DNA of 55,031 nt, from positions 1 to 55,031 of the forward strand of contig JAJYXE010000002.1 in the NCBI GenBank assembly GCA_021791145.1, written 5' to 3'. The notes beneath the pieces are model-generated. The model ran no database searches and had not been told where the DNA came from. It saw only the letters and a list, made by a program, of their open reading frames with translations. Numbering within the stretch: position 1 is the stretch's first letter; the number at the start of each line of letters is the position of its first letter. The translations under genes were made by a program, and so were the position numbers. Positions 7,034 to 14,935 of the stretch are shown piece by piece. Source of the stretch: Actinomycetes bacterium (lineage in GTDB: Bacteria; Actinomycetota; Acidimicrobiia; Acidimicrobiales; RAAP-2).

Positions 7034-9513
7034 CGACGACCAGCACCACCGAGGTCACGCGGGCCCAGGAGACGTGGTCCGGTCGGCGCGTCCCGCGCAA
7101 GGAGGACCACAGGCTGGTCCAGGGGCAGGGCTCGTTCGTCGACGACGGCGGGATGTACGGGCAGGGGTACGCGTGGTTCGTGCGCTCCCCGCACGCGCAC
7201 GCCCGGATCGTGTCAGTGGACTGCAGCGAGGCGCTGCGCCTGGAGGGCGTCTACACGGTGCTGACCGGTGAGGAGGCGCGCCAGATGTGCGAGGTGCCGT
7301 TCTTCGCCATCGCCCCTGCGCCCGGCTCGCTCATGGCCGAGTGGCCCCTCGCCGTCGACAAGGTCCGCTACCAGGGCGACGCGGTCGCGGTGGTGCTCGC
7401 CGACAGCCGGGAGACCGCCCGCGACGCGGCCGAGCGGGTGGTCGTCGAGTACGAGCCACTCCCGGCGATCGCCGACACGGCAGCCGCCGCCGACCCCACT
7501 GCACCGGTCCTCTATGACGCGGCGGGCACGAACGTCGTGTGGCACGGGACCTACGACTACGGCGACGTCGACTGGGCGCTCGAGAACGCCGACCACGTCG
7601 TGAAGATCGACCGCCTGCACTTCCACCGGTTCTCCTCCACGCCGCTCGAGTGCAACGGCGCCGTCGTCCGCTACGACCACGGCACCGGGGTCGTCGACGT
7701 GCTCACGAACTACCAGATGCCGATGTTCGCCGCGATGACCATCGGGCCGACGATCGGCGTCCCCATGAACAAGTTCAACTTCGTGACCAAGGACATCGGG
7801 GGCGCCTTCGGGATCAAGATCGGCTTCTTCCCCCAGATCGCGGCGCTCGCGCTCCTCTCGAAGAAGGCCGGCCGACCGGCGAAGTGGACCGAGTACCGGA
7901 CCGAGCACATGCTGACCGCCGGCCACGGCAACGAGCGGACCTTCCTCGACATCGAGGTGCCGGTCATGGCCGACGGCACTGTGCTCGGGCTCAAGTGCCG
8001 CGCCTACGACGACGCGGGCGCCTACCTCCACTACGAGCCGCTCGGCGCGGTGATCTGGTCGCAGGTAGTCCCCGGCTGCTACAAGATGAAGCACGTCCGC
8101 GTCGACTACACCGAGGTGGTCACGAACAAGTGCCCGACCACCCCGAACCGGGGCTACTCGCGCATGCAACACCTCTGGCTCATCGAGCGGGTCATCGACA
8201 TCGTCGCCAGGGAGCTCGGGCTCGACCCGGTCGCCGTCCGCAAGCTGAACTACGTCCAGCCCGAGGACTACCCCTACGAGACGCCCAACGGCTGCATCTA
8301 CGACTCGGGAGATCTGCCGCGCTCATTGGACATCGCGCTCGACCTCGCCCACGCCGACACCTGGCGCAAGCGCAAGGTGGAGCTCGGGACCGGCACCGGC
8401 AAGCGCATCGGCATCGGCATCGGCTCCACGCTGGACTCGGGAACGAACAACTTCGGCCAGTCCCGCATCATCAACCCCGACCTGCCCTTCTCGGGCAACG
8501 GGGAGGTGGCGATCGCCAAGCTCGACCTGTTCGGAGAGGTGAACGTCATGATCGGCACCACCCCCCAGGGGCAGGGGCACGAGACGAGCGCAGCACAGGT
8601 CGTAGCCGACGTCCTGGGCATCACCCCCGACGACGTGACGGTGTCCACGGGGTTCAACCAGGCGAACAGCGCCTACGTCGGGTTCTCGGGGACCTATGCG
8701 AGCCAGTTCGCGGTGTCGGGGCTCGGGGCGGTCCTGGGCGCCGCGCAGAAGCTGAAGGGCCAGATCGTCAAGCTCGCGGCGTACGCCTTGAAGTGCGACG
8801 AGGACGACGTCGAGGTGGCAGGCGGCTTCGCCAGGGTGCGAGGCGACGAGGAGCGGGCGATCCCATTCATCGGGCTCGCCAACATGGTCTACGCGAACAA
8901 CGCGGGGCTGCCGATGGACCTCCTCTCGGAGGTCGACCTGAATTGCCGCTACGCGTACGTCCCCCCCTTCGAGGTCCCCGACCCGGTGAAGAAGACCGGG
9001 AACCTCACCCTCACCTACGCGAGCCAGGTGCACGTGTGCGTCGTGGAGGTGGACGAGGAGACCGGGGCCGTCACCATCCTCGACTACGCGGCGGTCGACG
9101 ACTGCGGACGGCGGATCAACCCGATGCTCGTGGAGGGCCAGGTGCACGGCGCGACCGGGCTCGGCATCGCGGCGTCGCTCTACGAGTCCCTCGACTACGA
9201 CGAGTCCGGCCAGCTCCAGGAGCCGTCCTTCTACGAGTACCACGCCGGCACCTCGCTCGACATCCCCCCGATCGCCTGCGGCTACATCGAGTCCCCCAGC
9301 CCCTTCACGCCCAACGGCGCGAAGGGGATGGGTGAGGGGGGCGGCGCGCCGCTGCACGCGGTGTGCGCCGCGATCCAGGACGCGATCGAGCCAGGCGGCC
9401 CCGTGGTCACCGACAGCCACAACCACTGGCAACGGGTCTACGGGCTGCTGCACCCCGATCCGGGCGCACCCCGCGGGGTGACGGTGACCTCACGGCGCGC
9501 TGGCAAGGACTGA
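7030..9513 (+). CDS. coxL: Molybdenum hydroxylase large (molybdopterin) subunit, CoxL-like, non-CODH type
   Basis: The 827-residue catalytic subunit would hydroxylate a C-H bond with water-derived oxygen at a molybdopterin-cytosine-dinucleotide centre. The N-terminal hammerhead domain begins VPRKEDHRLVQGQGSFVDD. The catalytic Glu is in GMGEGGGAP (about residue 768). Form I CO dehydrogenase has the loop AYXCSFR at the active site. This protein instead has PNRGYSRMQ (about residue 372), close to the AYRGAGR region of form II enzymes but altered, so CO is not the likely substrate. A TTG at 7030 is the only start matching the TTGA overlap with coxS; no ATG is near. Neighbours suggest an N-heterocycle or aromatic substrate, which is inference. 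Confidence 0.92.
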   Translation: MTTTSTTEVTRAQETWSGRRVPRKEDHRLVQGQGSFVDDGGMYGQGYAWFVRSPHAHARIVSVDCSEALRLEGVYTVLTGEEARQMCEVPFFAIAPAPGSLMAEWPLAVDKVRYQGDAVAVVLADSRETARDAAERVVVEYEPLPAIADTAAAADPTAPVLYDAAGTNVVWHGTYDYGDVDWALENADHVVKIDRLHFHRFSSTPLECNGAVVRYDHGTGVVDVLTNYQMPMFAAMTIGPTIGVPMNKFNFVTKDIGGAFGIKIGFFPQIAALALLSKKAGRPAKWTEYRTEHMLTAGHGNERTFLDIEVPVMADGTVLGLKCRAYDDAGAYLHYEPLGAVIWSQVVPGCYKMKHVRVDYTEVVTNKCPTTPNRGYSRMQHLWLIERVIDIVARELGLDPVAVRKLNYVQPEDYPYETPNGCIYDSGDLPRSLDIALDLAHADTWRKRKVELGTGTGKRIGIGIGSTLDSGTNNFGQSRIINPDLPFSGNGEVAIAKLDLFGEVNVMIGTTPQGQGHETSAAQVVADVLGITPDDVTVSTGFNQANSAYVGFSGTYASQFAVSGLGAVLGAAQKLKGQIVKLAAYALKCDEDDVEVAGGFARVRGDEERAIPFIGLANMVYANNAGLPMDLLSEVDLNCRYAYVPPFEVPDPVKKTGNLTLTYASQVHVCVVEVDEETGAVTILDYAAVDDCGRRINPMLVEGQVHGATGLGIAASLYESLDYDESGQLQEPSFYEYHAGTSLDIPPIACGYIESPSPFTPNGAKGMGEGGGAPLHAVCAAIQDAIEPGGPVVTDSHNHWQRVYGLLHPDPGAPRGVTVTSRRAGKD

Positions 9514-9521
9514 GGGAGCCC

Positions 9522-10208
9522 GTGCTCCTCACCAACGAGTTCGTGGTGGCGGCCGACATCGAGCGTGTGTGGGCGCACCTCCTCGACATGCAGAACGTCG
9601 CGGCGTGCGTCCCGGGCGCCAAGGTGGAGGAGGTCGTCCCGCCGGACACCTACAAAGGGACGATCCGGCTGAAGATCGGGCCGCTCACCGTCGAGTACCG
9701 GGGCCAGGCGACCCTCGTCGAGGTCGACGAAGCGCACCATCAGGCGGTCATCCAGATGAAGGCCCGTGAAGCGCGCGGGCAGGGATCCGCGGTCGCCACG
9801 GTGCGGAACCGTCTCGAGCCCGCACCCGGAGGCACCCGCGTCGTCGCGGAGACCGACTTGCAGATCACCGGCCCCCAGGCCCAGTTCGGCAAAGGCGTGC
9901 TCGAAGACGTGGGCGGGCGCATCCTCGAGGAGTTCTCTGCCCGTCTCGAGCGCCAGATCGCAGACGGCGATCGCGCGGGCGGGACCGGTGCTGGCGACCG
10001 GGACCACGCTCCAAGTGCGGGGTCTGCGAGCGCCGCGGGGAACGACGCCTCGGAGGACGCGCTGGACCTGAACCGCGTGCTCGCAGCCTCGGTGCGCACA
10101 CGGGTGAAGCGGGTTGCCGTGCCGCTCGCCGCGCTCGGCGCTGCGGTGCTGGCGGTGCTGGCGGTGCTGCGACGACGCAGCGCGAGGCGGCGCAGGCTCG
10201 GCCGCTAG
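9522..10208 (+). CDS. coxG: CoxG-type SRPBCC protein with C-terminal membrane anchor
   Basis: The 228-residue protein has an N-terminal SRPBCC/CoxG domain (about residues 1-150, beginning LLTNEFVVAADIERVWAHL and containing VPGAKVEEV). A Gly/Ala/Asp-rich linker follows, then one hydrophobic helix near the C-terminus and an Arg-rich tail. CoxG proteins of this build tether the molybdenum hydroxylase to the membrane. The GTG at 9522 follows GGGAG by a short spacer and starts right at the domain. It closes the cox operon, only three bases from the convergent ketopantoate-reductase stop. No XdhC/CoxD/CoxE/CoxF maturation genes are present in the window. Confidence 0.87.
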   Translation: MLLTNEFVVAADIERVWAHLLDMQNVAACVPGAKVEEVVPPDTYKGTIRLKIGPLTVEYRGQATLVEVDEAHHQAVIQMKAREARGQGSAVATVRNRLEPAPGGTRVVAETDLQITGPQAQFGKGVLEDVGGRILEEFSARLERQIADGDRAGGTGAGDRDHAPSAGSASAAGNDASEDALDLNRVLAASVRTRVKRVAVPLAALGAAVLAVLAVLRRRSARRRRLGR

Positions 10209-10211
10209 CCG

Positions 10212-11186
10212 CTAGCGGGCTCCGTAGGAGGCCTCGAGCGCCCGCACGAGCCGCCACATGGTGAGGTGCAGCGGGACGGGCACCCCGTGCTCGAGGCCTT
10301 GGCGCACCAGGGCGCCGGTGATGAAGTCGACCTCGGTCGCACGCCTGGCACGCACGTCGGCGAGCATGGAAGGCAGGTGTCGGTAGCTGCTCCGCCCGGT
10401 CTCCCCACGGCGGACCGCCTCCAGGTTCATCTCCCAGGGATCCTCGTAGAGCTCGACCCCGGCTGCACGCGCGACCGTGCGGCCTTCCTCGACGAGCTCG
10501 TGTGCGAGGTGACCGAGGTCGGTCAGCTCCTCTTCGGCACGGAAGTGCGCGTCGTGCGGCAGCCCGGTCAGTGCGCTGAGCGCGTTGACCGTCGCGTTGA
10601 AGATCAGCTTGGACCACAGTGCCGGGCGCAGGTCCTCGAACGCCTCCGCGCGCAGCCCCGAGGCTCGGAGGAGCTTGGCCACCTCTTCGGCCGTCGTCGG
10701 CCCCGGGGGCCTTGCCGGCGAGGGACCGAGCCACGTCGGGGCGTCCAGCTCGTACTCGACGTGCCAGTCGTGGTGCTTCGTCCCGCTCATGAAGGTCACG
10801 GCGGAAAGGACGCTCCAGGGCCCCGCCGCGGCCATGACCTCGTCGGCCCCGAGGCCGTTCTGGCACGTCATGACCACCGCGTCGTCGGAATGGCCCTTCA
10901 GCGCGGCGGCGACCGCCTCCACGTCGTTCGCCTTCGTCGCGACGATGAGAAGCTGGAACGGCGGCACTTCGGCGGCGTCGCTCGTCGCCCGCACGGTCGA
11001 GCGCAGCGACGACTTACCGCTCACCTCGATGCCACGCTCGTTCAGGATCGAGGCGTGCTCGGCGCGCCGGGTGAGCACCCAGACCTCCGCGACGGTCGCG
11101 AGGTGGGCGGCGAAGAGGCTCCCGATCGCGCCCGCACCGGCGACGAGCACCCGTCCCGGCTGCCCTGCTTGCGAGAACGGGCTCAC
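10212..11186 (-). CDS. Ketopantoate reductase (ApbA/PanE) family protein, copy 1
   Basis: The 324-residue NADPH-dependent 2-oxoacid reductase family member has the N-terminal Rossmann motif GAGAIGSLFAAHL. The C-terminal helical domain contains LWSKLIFNATVNALSALTG, with the family's Lys and Asn positions. Real PanE makes pantoate. Here two diverged copies occur in a catabolic island (the other at 40900-41874, also 324 residues), so each more likely reduces a pathway 2-oxo acid. The GTG at 11186 overlaps the gntR stop (GTGA), so it is co-transcribed and coupled with the regulator. That linkage hints that its reaction is close to the inducer. Confidence 0.87.
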   Translation of the reverse strand: MSPFSQAGQPGRVLVAGAGAIGSLFAAHLATVAEVWVLTRRAEHASILNERGIEVSGKSSLRSTVRATSDAAEVPPFQLLIVATKANDVEAVAAALKGHSDDAVVMTCQNGLGADEVMAAAGPWSVLSAVTFMSGTKHHDWHVEYELDAPTWLGPSPARPPGPTTAEEVAKLLRASGLRAEAFEDLRPALWSKLIFNATVNALSALTGLPHDAHFRAEEELTDLGHLAHELVEEGRTVARAAGVELYEDPWEMNLEAVRRGETGRSSYRHLPSMLADVRARRATEVDFITGALVRQGLEHGVPVPLHLTMWRLVRALEASYGAR

Positions 11187-11965
11187 CGAAGCGAGAGGCG
11201 CATCGCGAGAGGGGTGAGCCTGTCCCCCTCCACCGGCGAGAAGAGCTGCTTGCCGCCGAGCTGGCCCGAGAGCGAGTTGGCCGTGGCCACGAGGTGGTTC
11301 GTGAGCTCTGCTGCAGCGCGCTCGGGATCGTGGTGGACGCAGGCGCCGACGAGCACCTCGTGGTTGCGGAAGTGGCGAGGACCGTTCACGGTCGTGTCCA
11401 TCGCGTGCCGGTACCGCTCGCTCGATTCCCACGGCGGCTGGATGAGCCGGACGAGCCAGGTCGAACGTGACGCCCGGTAGAGGCACATGTGCAGCTCGCT
11501 GTGGGCCTTCCAGAGGGCCGCCGGGGACGCCTCCTTGGACTTCATGAACGCGAGCAGCTCCTTCGCCCGAGCCTCGTCCTCGGGCGTGAAGAGCTGCGCC
11601 GCCCGCGCGATGGCGAGCGGCTCCAGCGAGAGCCTCGCCTCGTAGATCTCCCTCAGGTCCTCGATCGACAGCTCGGTGACCCGTGCCCCCTTGTGCGGGA
11701 TGTTCTCGACCAGCCCCAGCGCGTCGAGACGGCGGATGGCCTCCCTCACCGGCATCGGGCTCAGCTCGAGCGCGCTGGCCAGGTCCTCGATGGGGATCCG
11801 CTCCCCCGGGCGGAGCGTGCCCGTGAGGATCGCGTCGTGCAGGGAGATGAACGCCTTCTCGGCGAGGGTCCGGTGGGCAGGGACTGCGCCTCCGACCTGG
11901 GTCGCGCTCCAGTCGCCGGACAGCCTGCGCTTGATCGACGCGTTCCCGTCAGGTCGTACAGCCAC
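11183..11965 (-). CDS. GntR-family transcriptional regulator, FadR/FCD subgroup
   Basis: The 260-residue protein has an N-terminal winged helix-turn-helix (about residues 30-95: AFISLHDAILTGTLRPGERI, LASALELSPMPVREAIRRL, GLVENIPHKGARVTEL). The all-helical FCD ligand-binding domain follows (about 100-235: YEARLSLEPLAIARAA, HSELHMCLYRAS, NHLVATANS). The FCD group usually binds small carboxylates and often represses catabolic genes until an intermediate accumulates. The GTG at 11965 has GGAGG seven bases upstream. Its own upstream region has three iterated 15-bp repeats carrying the TGATCAA box found at the other promoters of the island. It is therefore the prime candidate for a local, autoregulated regulator. 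Confidence 0.9.
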   Translation of the reverse strand: MAVRPDGNASIKRRLSGDWSATQVGGAVPAHRTLAEKAFISLHDAILTGTLRPGERIPIEDLASALELSPMPVREAIRRLDALGLVENIPHKGARVTELSIEDLREIYEARLSLEPLAIARAAQLFTPEDEARAKELLAFMKSKEASPAALWKAHSELHMCLYRASRSTWLVRLIQPPWESSERYRHAMDTTVNGPRHFRNHEVLVGACVHHDPERAAAELTNHLVATANSLSGQLGGKQLFSPVEGDRLTPLAMRLSLR

Positions 11966-12030
11966 GCCCTTTCCTCCTCGGCCTTGAGCTGTTGGTCCCT
12001 GAGACCCCCTCGGCCTCGATCGACGGGCCC

Positions 12031-12075
12031 TTGACCAGCGAGCCGCTGATCAACGAGCCGTTGATCAATGATCTC
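12031..12075. promoter_or_regulatory. Three iterated 15-bp operator-like repeats upstream of gntR
   Basis: Three consecutive 15-base units begin TTGACCAG (12031), CTGATCAA (12046) and TTGATCAA (12061). The first two end in CGAGCCG. The last two share TGATCAA with the boxes at 5461, 17761, 46368 and 46520. They lie between the gntR start (11965) and the divergent importer promoter (12165), so they could serve both. No clear -35/-10 for gntR was seen. Confidence 0.6.
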
Positions 12076-12164
12076 ACATCCTCGCTCCGGGGATCCAGGA
12101 TCACGACCACGCGGGACCGGGCGTCCTCGCCCGGGGGTCGGGACCCTTCGTGAGAGAAATCGAC

Positions 12165-12206
12165 TTGACAAGCTTCGTCACGCCGTTGATATTTGATCGT
12201 CCAACG
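12165..12206 (+). promoter_or_regulatory. Promoter and operator-like box of the first ABC importer operon
   Basis: TTGACA (12165-12170) is followed by a 17-base spacer and GATATT (12188-12193). The box GATATTTGATC (12188-12198) overlaps the -10 and the expected start site. It is the reverse complement of GATCAAATATC seen at 17763 and 46362. The box lies within CCGTTG-N13-CAACGG (12183-12207). The ribosome-binding site GGAAGGGGG follows before the ATG at 12220. Confidence 0.6.
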
Positions 12207-12219
12207 GAAGGGGGTACTC

Positions 12220-13323
12220 ATGAAGCGATCCATGAAGCGATCCGCAGGCAGCAGATGGAAGCTGGTCGCGGCAACGGCGTCGGCGGCCTCGGTCGCCGTG
12301 GCGCTGGCAGTCTCCGGTGCAGCCGCCAACGCGTCGGCAGCCACCTCCCACGCCCTACGGCGAGGCAGTCCAGCGGCGAAGCAGCTCGTGGTGGGCTTCA
12401 CGAACCCGACCGCCGCGGTGGAGGTCCTCGACACCATCGGGAAGTCGATCACAGCCAGGGGCAAGCGTCTCGGAGTGAAGGTCGTCGAGCTGGACGACCA
12501 GCTCACAGTGAGCAAGCAGGTCTCGGACATCAAGACCCTGATCGGCGAGCACGTCAACGGCATCATCACCTTCCCCCTCAGCACAACAGCGGTCCTCCCC
12601 GCCGTGGCCGACGCCCGAAAGGCCGGCATCGACGTGGTCGGGCTCGGAACCCTGAAGGGCACAGCGCTGACCTACAAGGCCTCGCCCACCCAGTTCAACG
12701 CGGTCGTGACCCAGGGCGCCGTCCCGAACGGCAGGCTGGAGGGTGCGGCCTTCGCCAAGGCGATGCACGACAGCGGAGACTTCGTCGCCCTGAACATCGC
12801 CATCCCTGTACCCGGCGTGAGGTACCAGCTGCAGCTGGAGATCGACAACGCGCTGAAGGGCCACCCGAAGATGCACCTGCTCGGCCAGGAATTCAACACG
12901 ACCACAAACGAAGCCGGCGGCATCAAGGCGATGGACGAGGCGATGACGCGATGGGGCAGCAAGATCAAAGGGGTGCTCTGCTACAACGATTACACGGCCG
13001 AGGGCGCCGCGATCGCCGCCAAGGAGAGCCACTTCAAGCACCCGATCATCTTCGGCCGCAACGGGGACCCCACAGCGGTCACAGCGGTCAAGGACGGCGA
13101 GATCACAGTCCTCTCCACAATTCGGCCGTGGACAGAGGGGGCGACGGCGATGAACGTGATGTACCGGCTGCTGAAGAAGACAGCGCACGTCCCGGTCATC
13201 GCCACAGTGCCCGTGGCGCTCTACACAAGGCACACGATCGGCAAGCGCATCAGCTGGACAGATGCGGTCAAGGAGATCGCCAGTGGCAAGATCACGGGCG
13301 AGTACGCACCGTCCTCGTCGTGA
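12220..13323 (+). CDS. Ribose-type ABC transporter substrate-binding protein, set 1
   Basis: The 367-residue secreted protein has a basic N-terminus, a long hydrophobic Ala/Val core and an Ala-rich cleavage region (about residue 40), that is, a Sec signal without a lipobox Cys. The mature part is a periplasmic-binding-protein type I (Peripla_BP_4) fold, beginning KQLVVGFTNPTAAVEVLDTI, with GIITFPLSTTAVLPAVADARK and GVLCYNDYTAEGAA typical of RbsB-like proteins. Its genes for ATPase and permease follow directly. The first codons are a 12-base duplication (MKRSMKRS). The ATG at 12220 follows a good ribosome-binding site; an in-frame TTG at 12193 lies within the promoter. The ligand is unknown and need not be a sugar. 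Confidence 0.88.
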   Translation: MKRSMKRSAGSRWKLVAATASAASVAVALAVSGAAANASAATSHALRRGSPAAKQLVVGFTNPTAAVEVLDTIGKSITARGKRLGVKVVELDDQLTVSKQVSDIKTLIGEHVNGIITFPLSTTAVLPAVADARKAGIDVVGLGTLKGTALTYKASPTQFNAVVTQGAVPNGRLEGAAFAKAMHDSGDFVALNIAIPVPGVRYQLQLEIDNALKGHPKMHLLGQEFNTTTNEAGGIKAMDEAMTRWGSKIKGVLCYNDYTAEGAAIAAKESHFKHPIIFGRNGDPTAVTAVKDGEITVLSTIRPWTEGATAMNVMYRLLKKTAHVPVIATVPVALYTRHTIGKRISWTDAVKEIASGKITGEYAPSSS

Positions 13324-13342
13324 GGAGCAGGCTCGACACCTG

Positions 13343-14935
13343 ATGGAGGAGGAGCGCCGGGAACCGGCGGGAGATCCCCTGGAGACCCCGATCGGGAACG
13401 GCATCGGCGATGCGACCGCGACCACGCTCCCGGCGCTCCTCTCCCTCACCTCGATCGAGAAGTGGTACGGAGGGACGCCCGCGCTCAGAGGCGTGTCGTT
13501 CACCTGCCGGCCAGGTGAGGTCCACGCGCTCATCGGCGAGAACGGCTCGGGCAAGTCGACCCTGCTGAAGGTGGCCTCCGGCGAGATCCGACCGGACCGC
13601 GGCTCGATCTCGGTCGACGGCCGGGCCGTGCGCTTCCACCAGCCGACCGACGCCCTCCGGGCGGGCATCGCCTTGATCCCCCAGGAGGTTCCGCTCGTCC
13701 GGTCGCTCACGGTGGCGGAGAACATCTCGCTCGGCACCCTCCCTGTGGGCAAGCTCGGCGTCGACTGGAGAGCGTGCCGTCGGCTCGCCAGGGCCGCGCT
13801 CACCGTCCTCGGCGCGCACGACCTCGACGTCAGCCGGGACGTGAGCACGCTGGCCGCCGACGAGCGCCAGCTGGTGGCCATTGCGAGGGCGCTCGCCAGG
13901 GGCCAGCGGATCCTCTTGCTCGACGAGCCGACCTCTTCGCTCTCGCTCGACCAGGCCAACCGCCTCTTCGCGGTCCTCCGCCAGCTCCGCCAGCAGGGCA
14001 TCGCGATGGCCTACGTCACCCAACGGCTCGCCGAGCTGGAGCAGGTTGCCGACAGGGTGACGGTCATTCGCGACGGCCGGGTGGTGGCGGCGATGGACGT
14101 CGCCGACGTCCACACCGACCAGATCGCCGAGATCATGGTCGGACGACAGCTGCACCAGTCCTCGAGCACCAGCGGCGCGACCGGGTCTCCGGGCTCCACC
14201 CCCCTCCTCTACGTCGAAGGGCTGCAGATGCTGCCCTCGCTGCGCAGCGCGTCGCTCTCGGTGGGTCACGGCGAGGTGGTCGGGGTGGCCGGCCTCGAGG
14301 GATCGGGAGCCGCCGAGCTGCTCGCAGCGCTGGCGGGCATCGGCACCGACCCTCGGGGGAGGGTGCTGCTCGGAGGTGAGCCCCTTCCCCTCGGCTCGGT
14401 CCGGGCGACCATGTCCCGGGGGGTCGGGTACCTGCCTCGGGACCGCCGGCTCGAGGCGCTGGTGCCTTTGCTCAGCGTGTCGGAGAACATGCACCTGCCG
14501 GAGCTGAGCTCCTTGTGGCCCCCGTTCGTCGGGCTGCGTCGCCAGCGGCGCGAGGCGGCAGCGCTGGCCCGCCGCTTCTCGGTGCGCATGCCGGGGCTCG
14601 ACGCGCCAGCCGCGGCACTGTCGGGCGGCAACCAGCAGAAGCTGGTGATGGCGCGACTGCTGGCGCGCGATCCGCGACTGCTCCTGCTCAGCGAGCCGAC
14701 CCGCGGGGTGGACGTCGGTGCGAAGATCGACATCTTCCGGGCGGTGCGCGAGTTCGCACGAGGAGACAGAGCAGCGGTCGTCTACTCGAGCGAGTTCAAG
14801 GACCTCATCGACTGGTGCGACCGGATCATCGTGCTGTACCGCGGCCACACCGTCGCGGACCGGCCGGCAGGCACGCTCGCCGAGAAGGACTTGATCCGCC
14901 TCGCGGGCCGCGGCTCGACACTTGCGGAGGGGTAG
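13343..14935 (+). CDS. Ribose-type ABC transporter ATPase (two fused NBDs), set 1, with degenerate motifs
   Basis: The 530-residue RbsA/MglA-like protein has two nucleotide-binding domains. In NBD1 the Walker A is intact (GENGSGKST) and the Walker B is LLLLDEPTSSL. The signature reads LAADERQL instead of LSxGxxQ, and the switch His is Gln (YVTQRLAEL where relatives have SHRL). In NBD2 Walker A is the usual degenerate form (GLEGSGAAEL), the signature LSGGNQQK is intact, but the Walker B Asp is Ser (LLLLSEPTRGVD). If real, only a composite site could hydrolyse ATP well. The copy at 48044-49606 has a normal switch His and Walker B. The ATG at 13343 begins 19 bases after the binding-protein gene; its TAG abuts the permease ATG. 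Confidence 0.9.
   Translation: MEEERREPAGDPLETPIGNGIGDATATTLPALLSLTSIEKWYGGTPALRGVSFTCRPGEVHALIGENGSGKSTLLKVASGEIRPDRGSISVDGRAVRFHQPTDALRAGIALIPQEVPLVRSLTVAENISLGTLPVGKLGVDWRACRRLARAALTVLGAHDLDVSRDVSTLAADERQLVAIARALARGQRILLLDEPTSSLSLDQANRLFAVLRQLRQQGIAMAYVTQRLAELEQVADRVTVIRDGRVVAAMDVADVHTDQIAEIMVGRQLHQSSSTSGATGSPGSTPLLYVEGLQMLPSLRSASLSVGHGEVVGVAGLEGSGAAELLAALAGIGTDPRGRVLLGGEPLPLGSVRATMSRGVGYLPRDRRLEALVPLLSVSENMHLPELSSLWPPFVGLRRQRREAAALARRFSVRMPGLDAPAAALSGGNQQKLVMARLLARDPRLLLLSEPTRGVDVGAKIDIFRAVREFARGDRAAVVYSSEFKDLIDWCDRIIVLYRGHTVADRPAGTLAEKDLIRLAGRGSTLAEG

Noticed and set aside
10200..10220. Short palindrome around GCTAGCCGCTAGC between coxG and the reductase as a terminator
   Set aside because: The stem is very short and is made largely of the two stop codons and their flanks.
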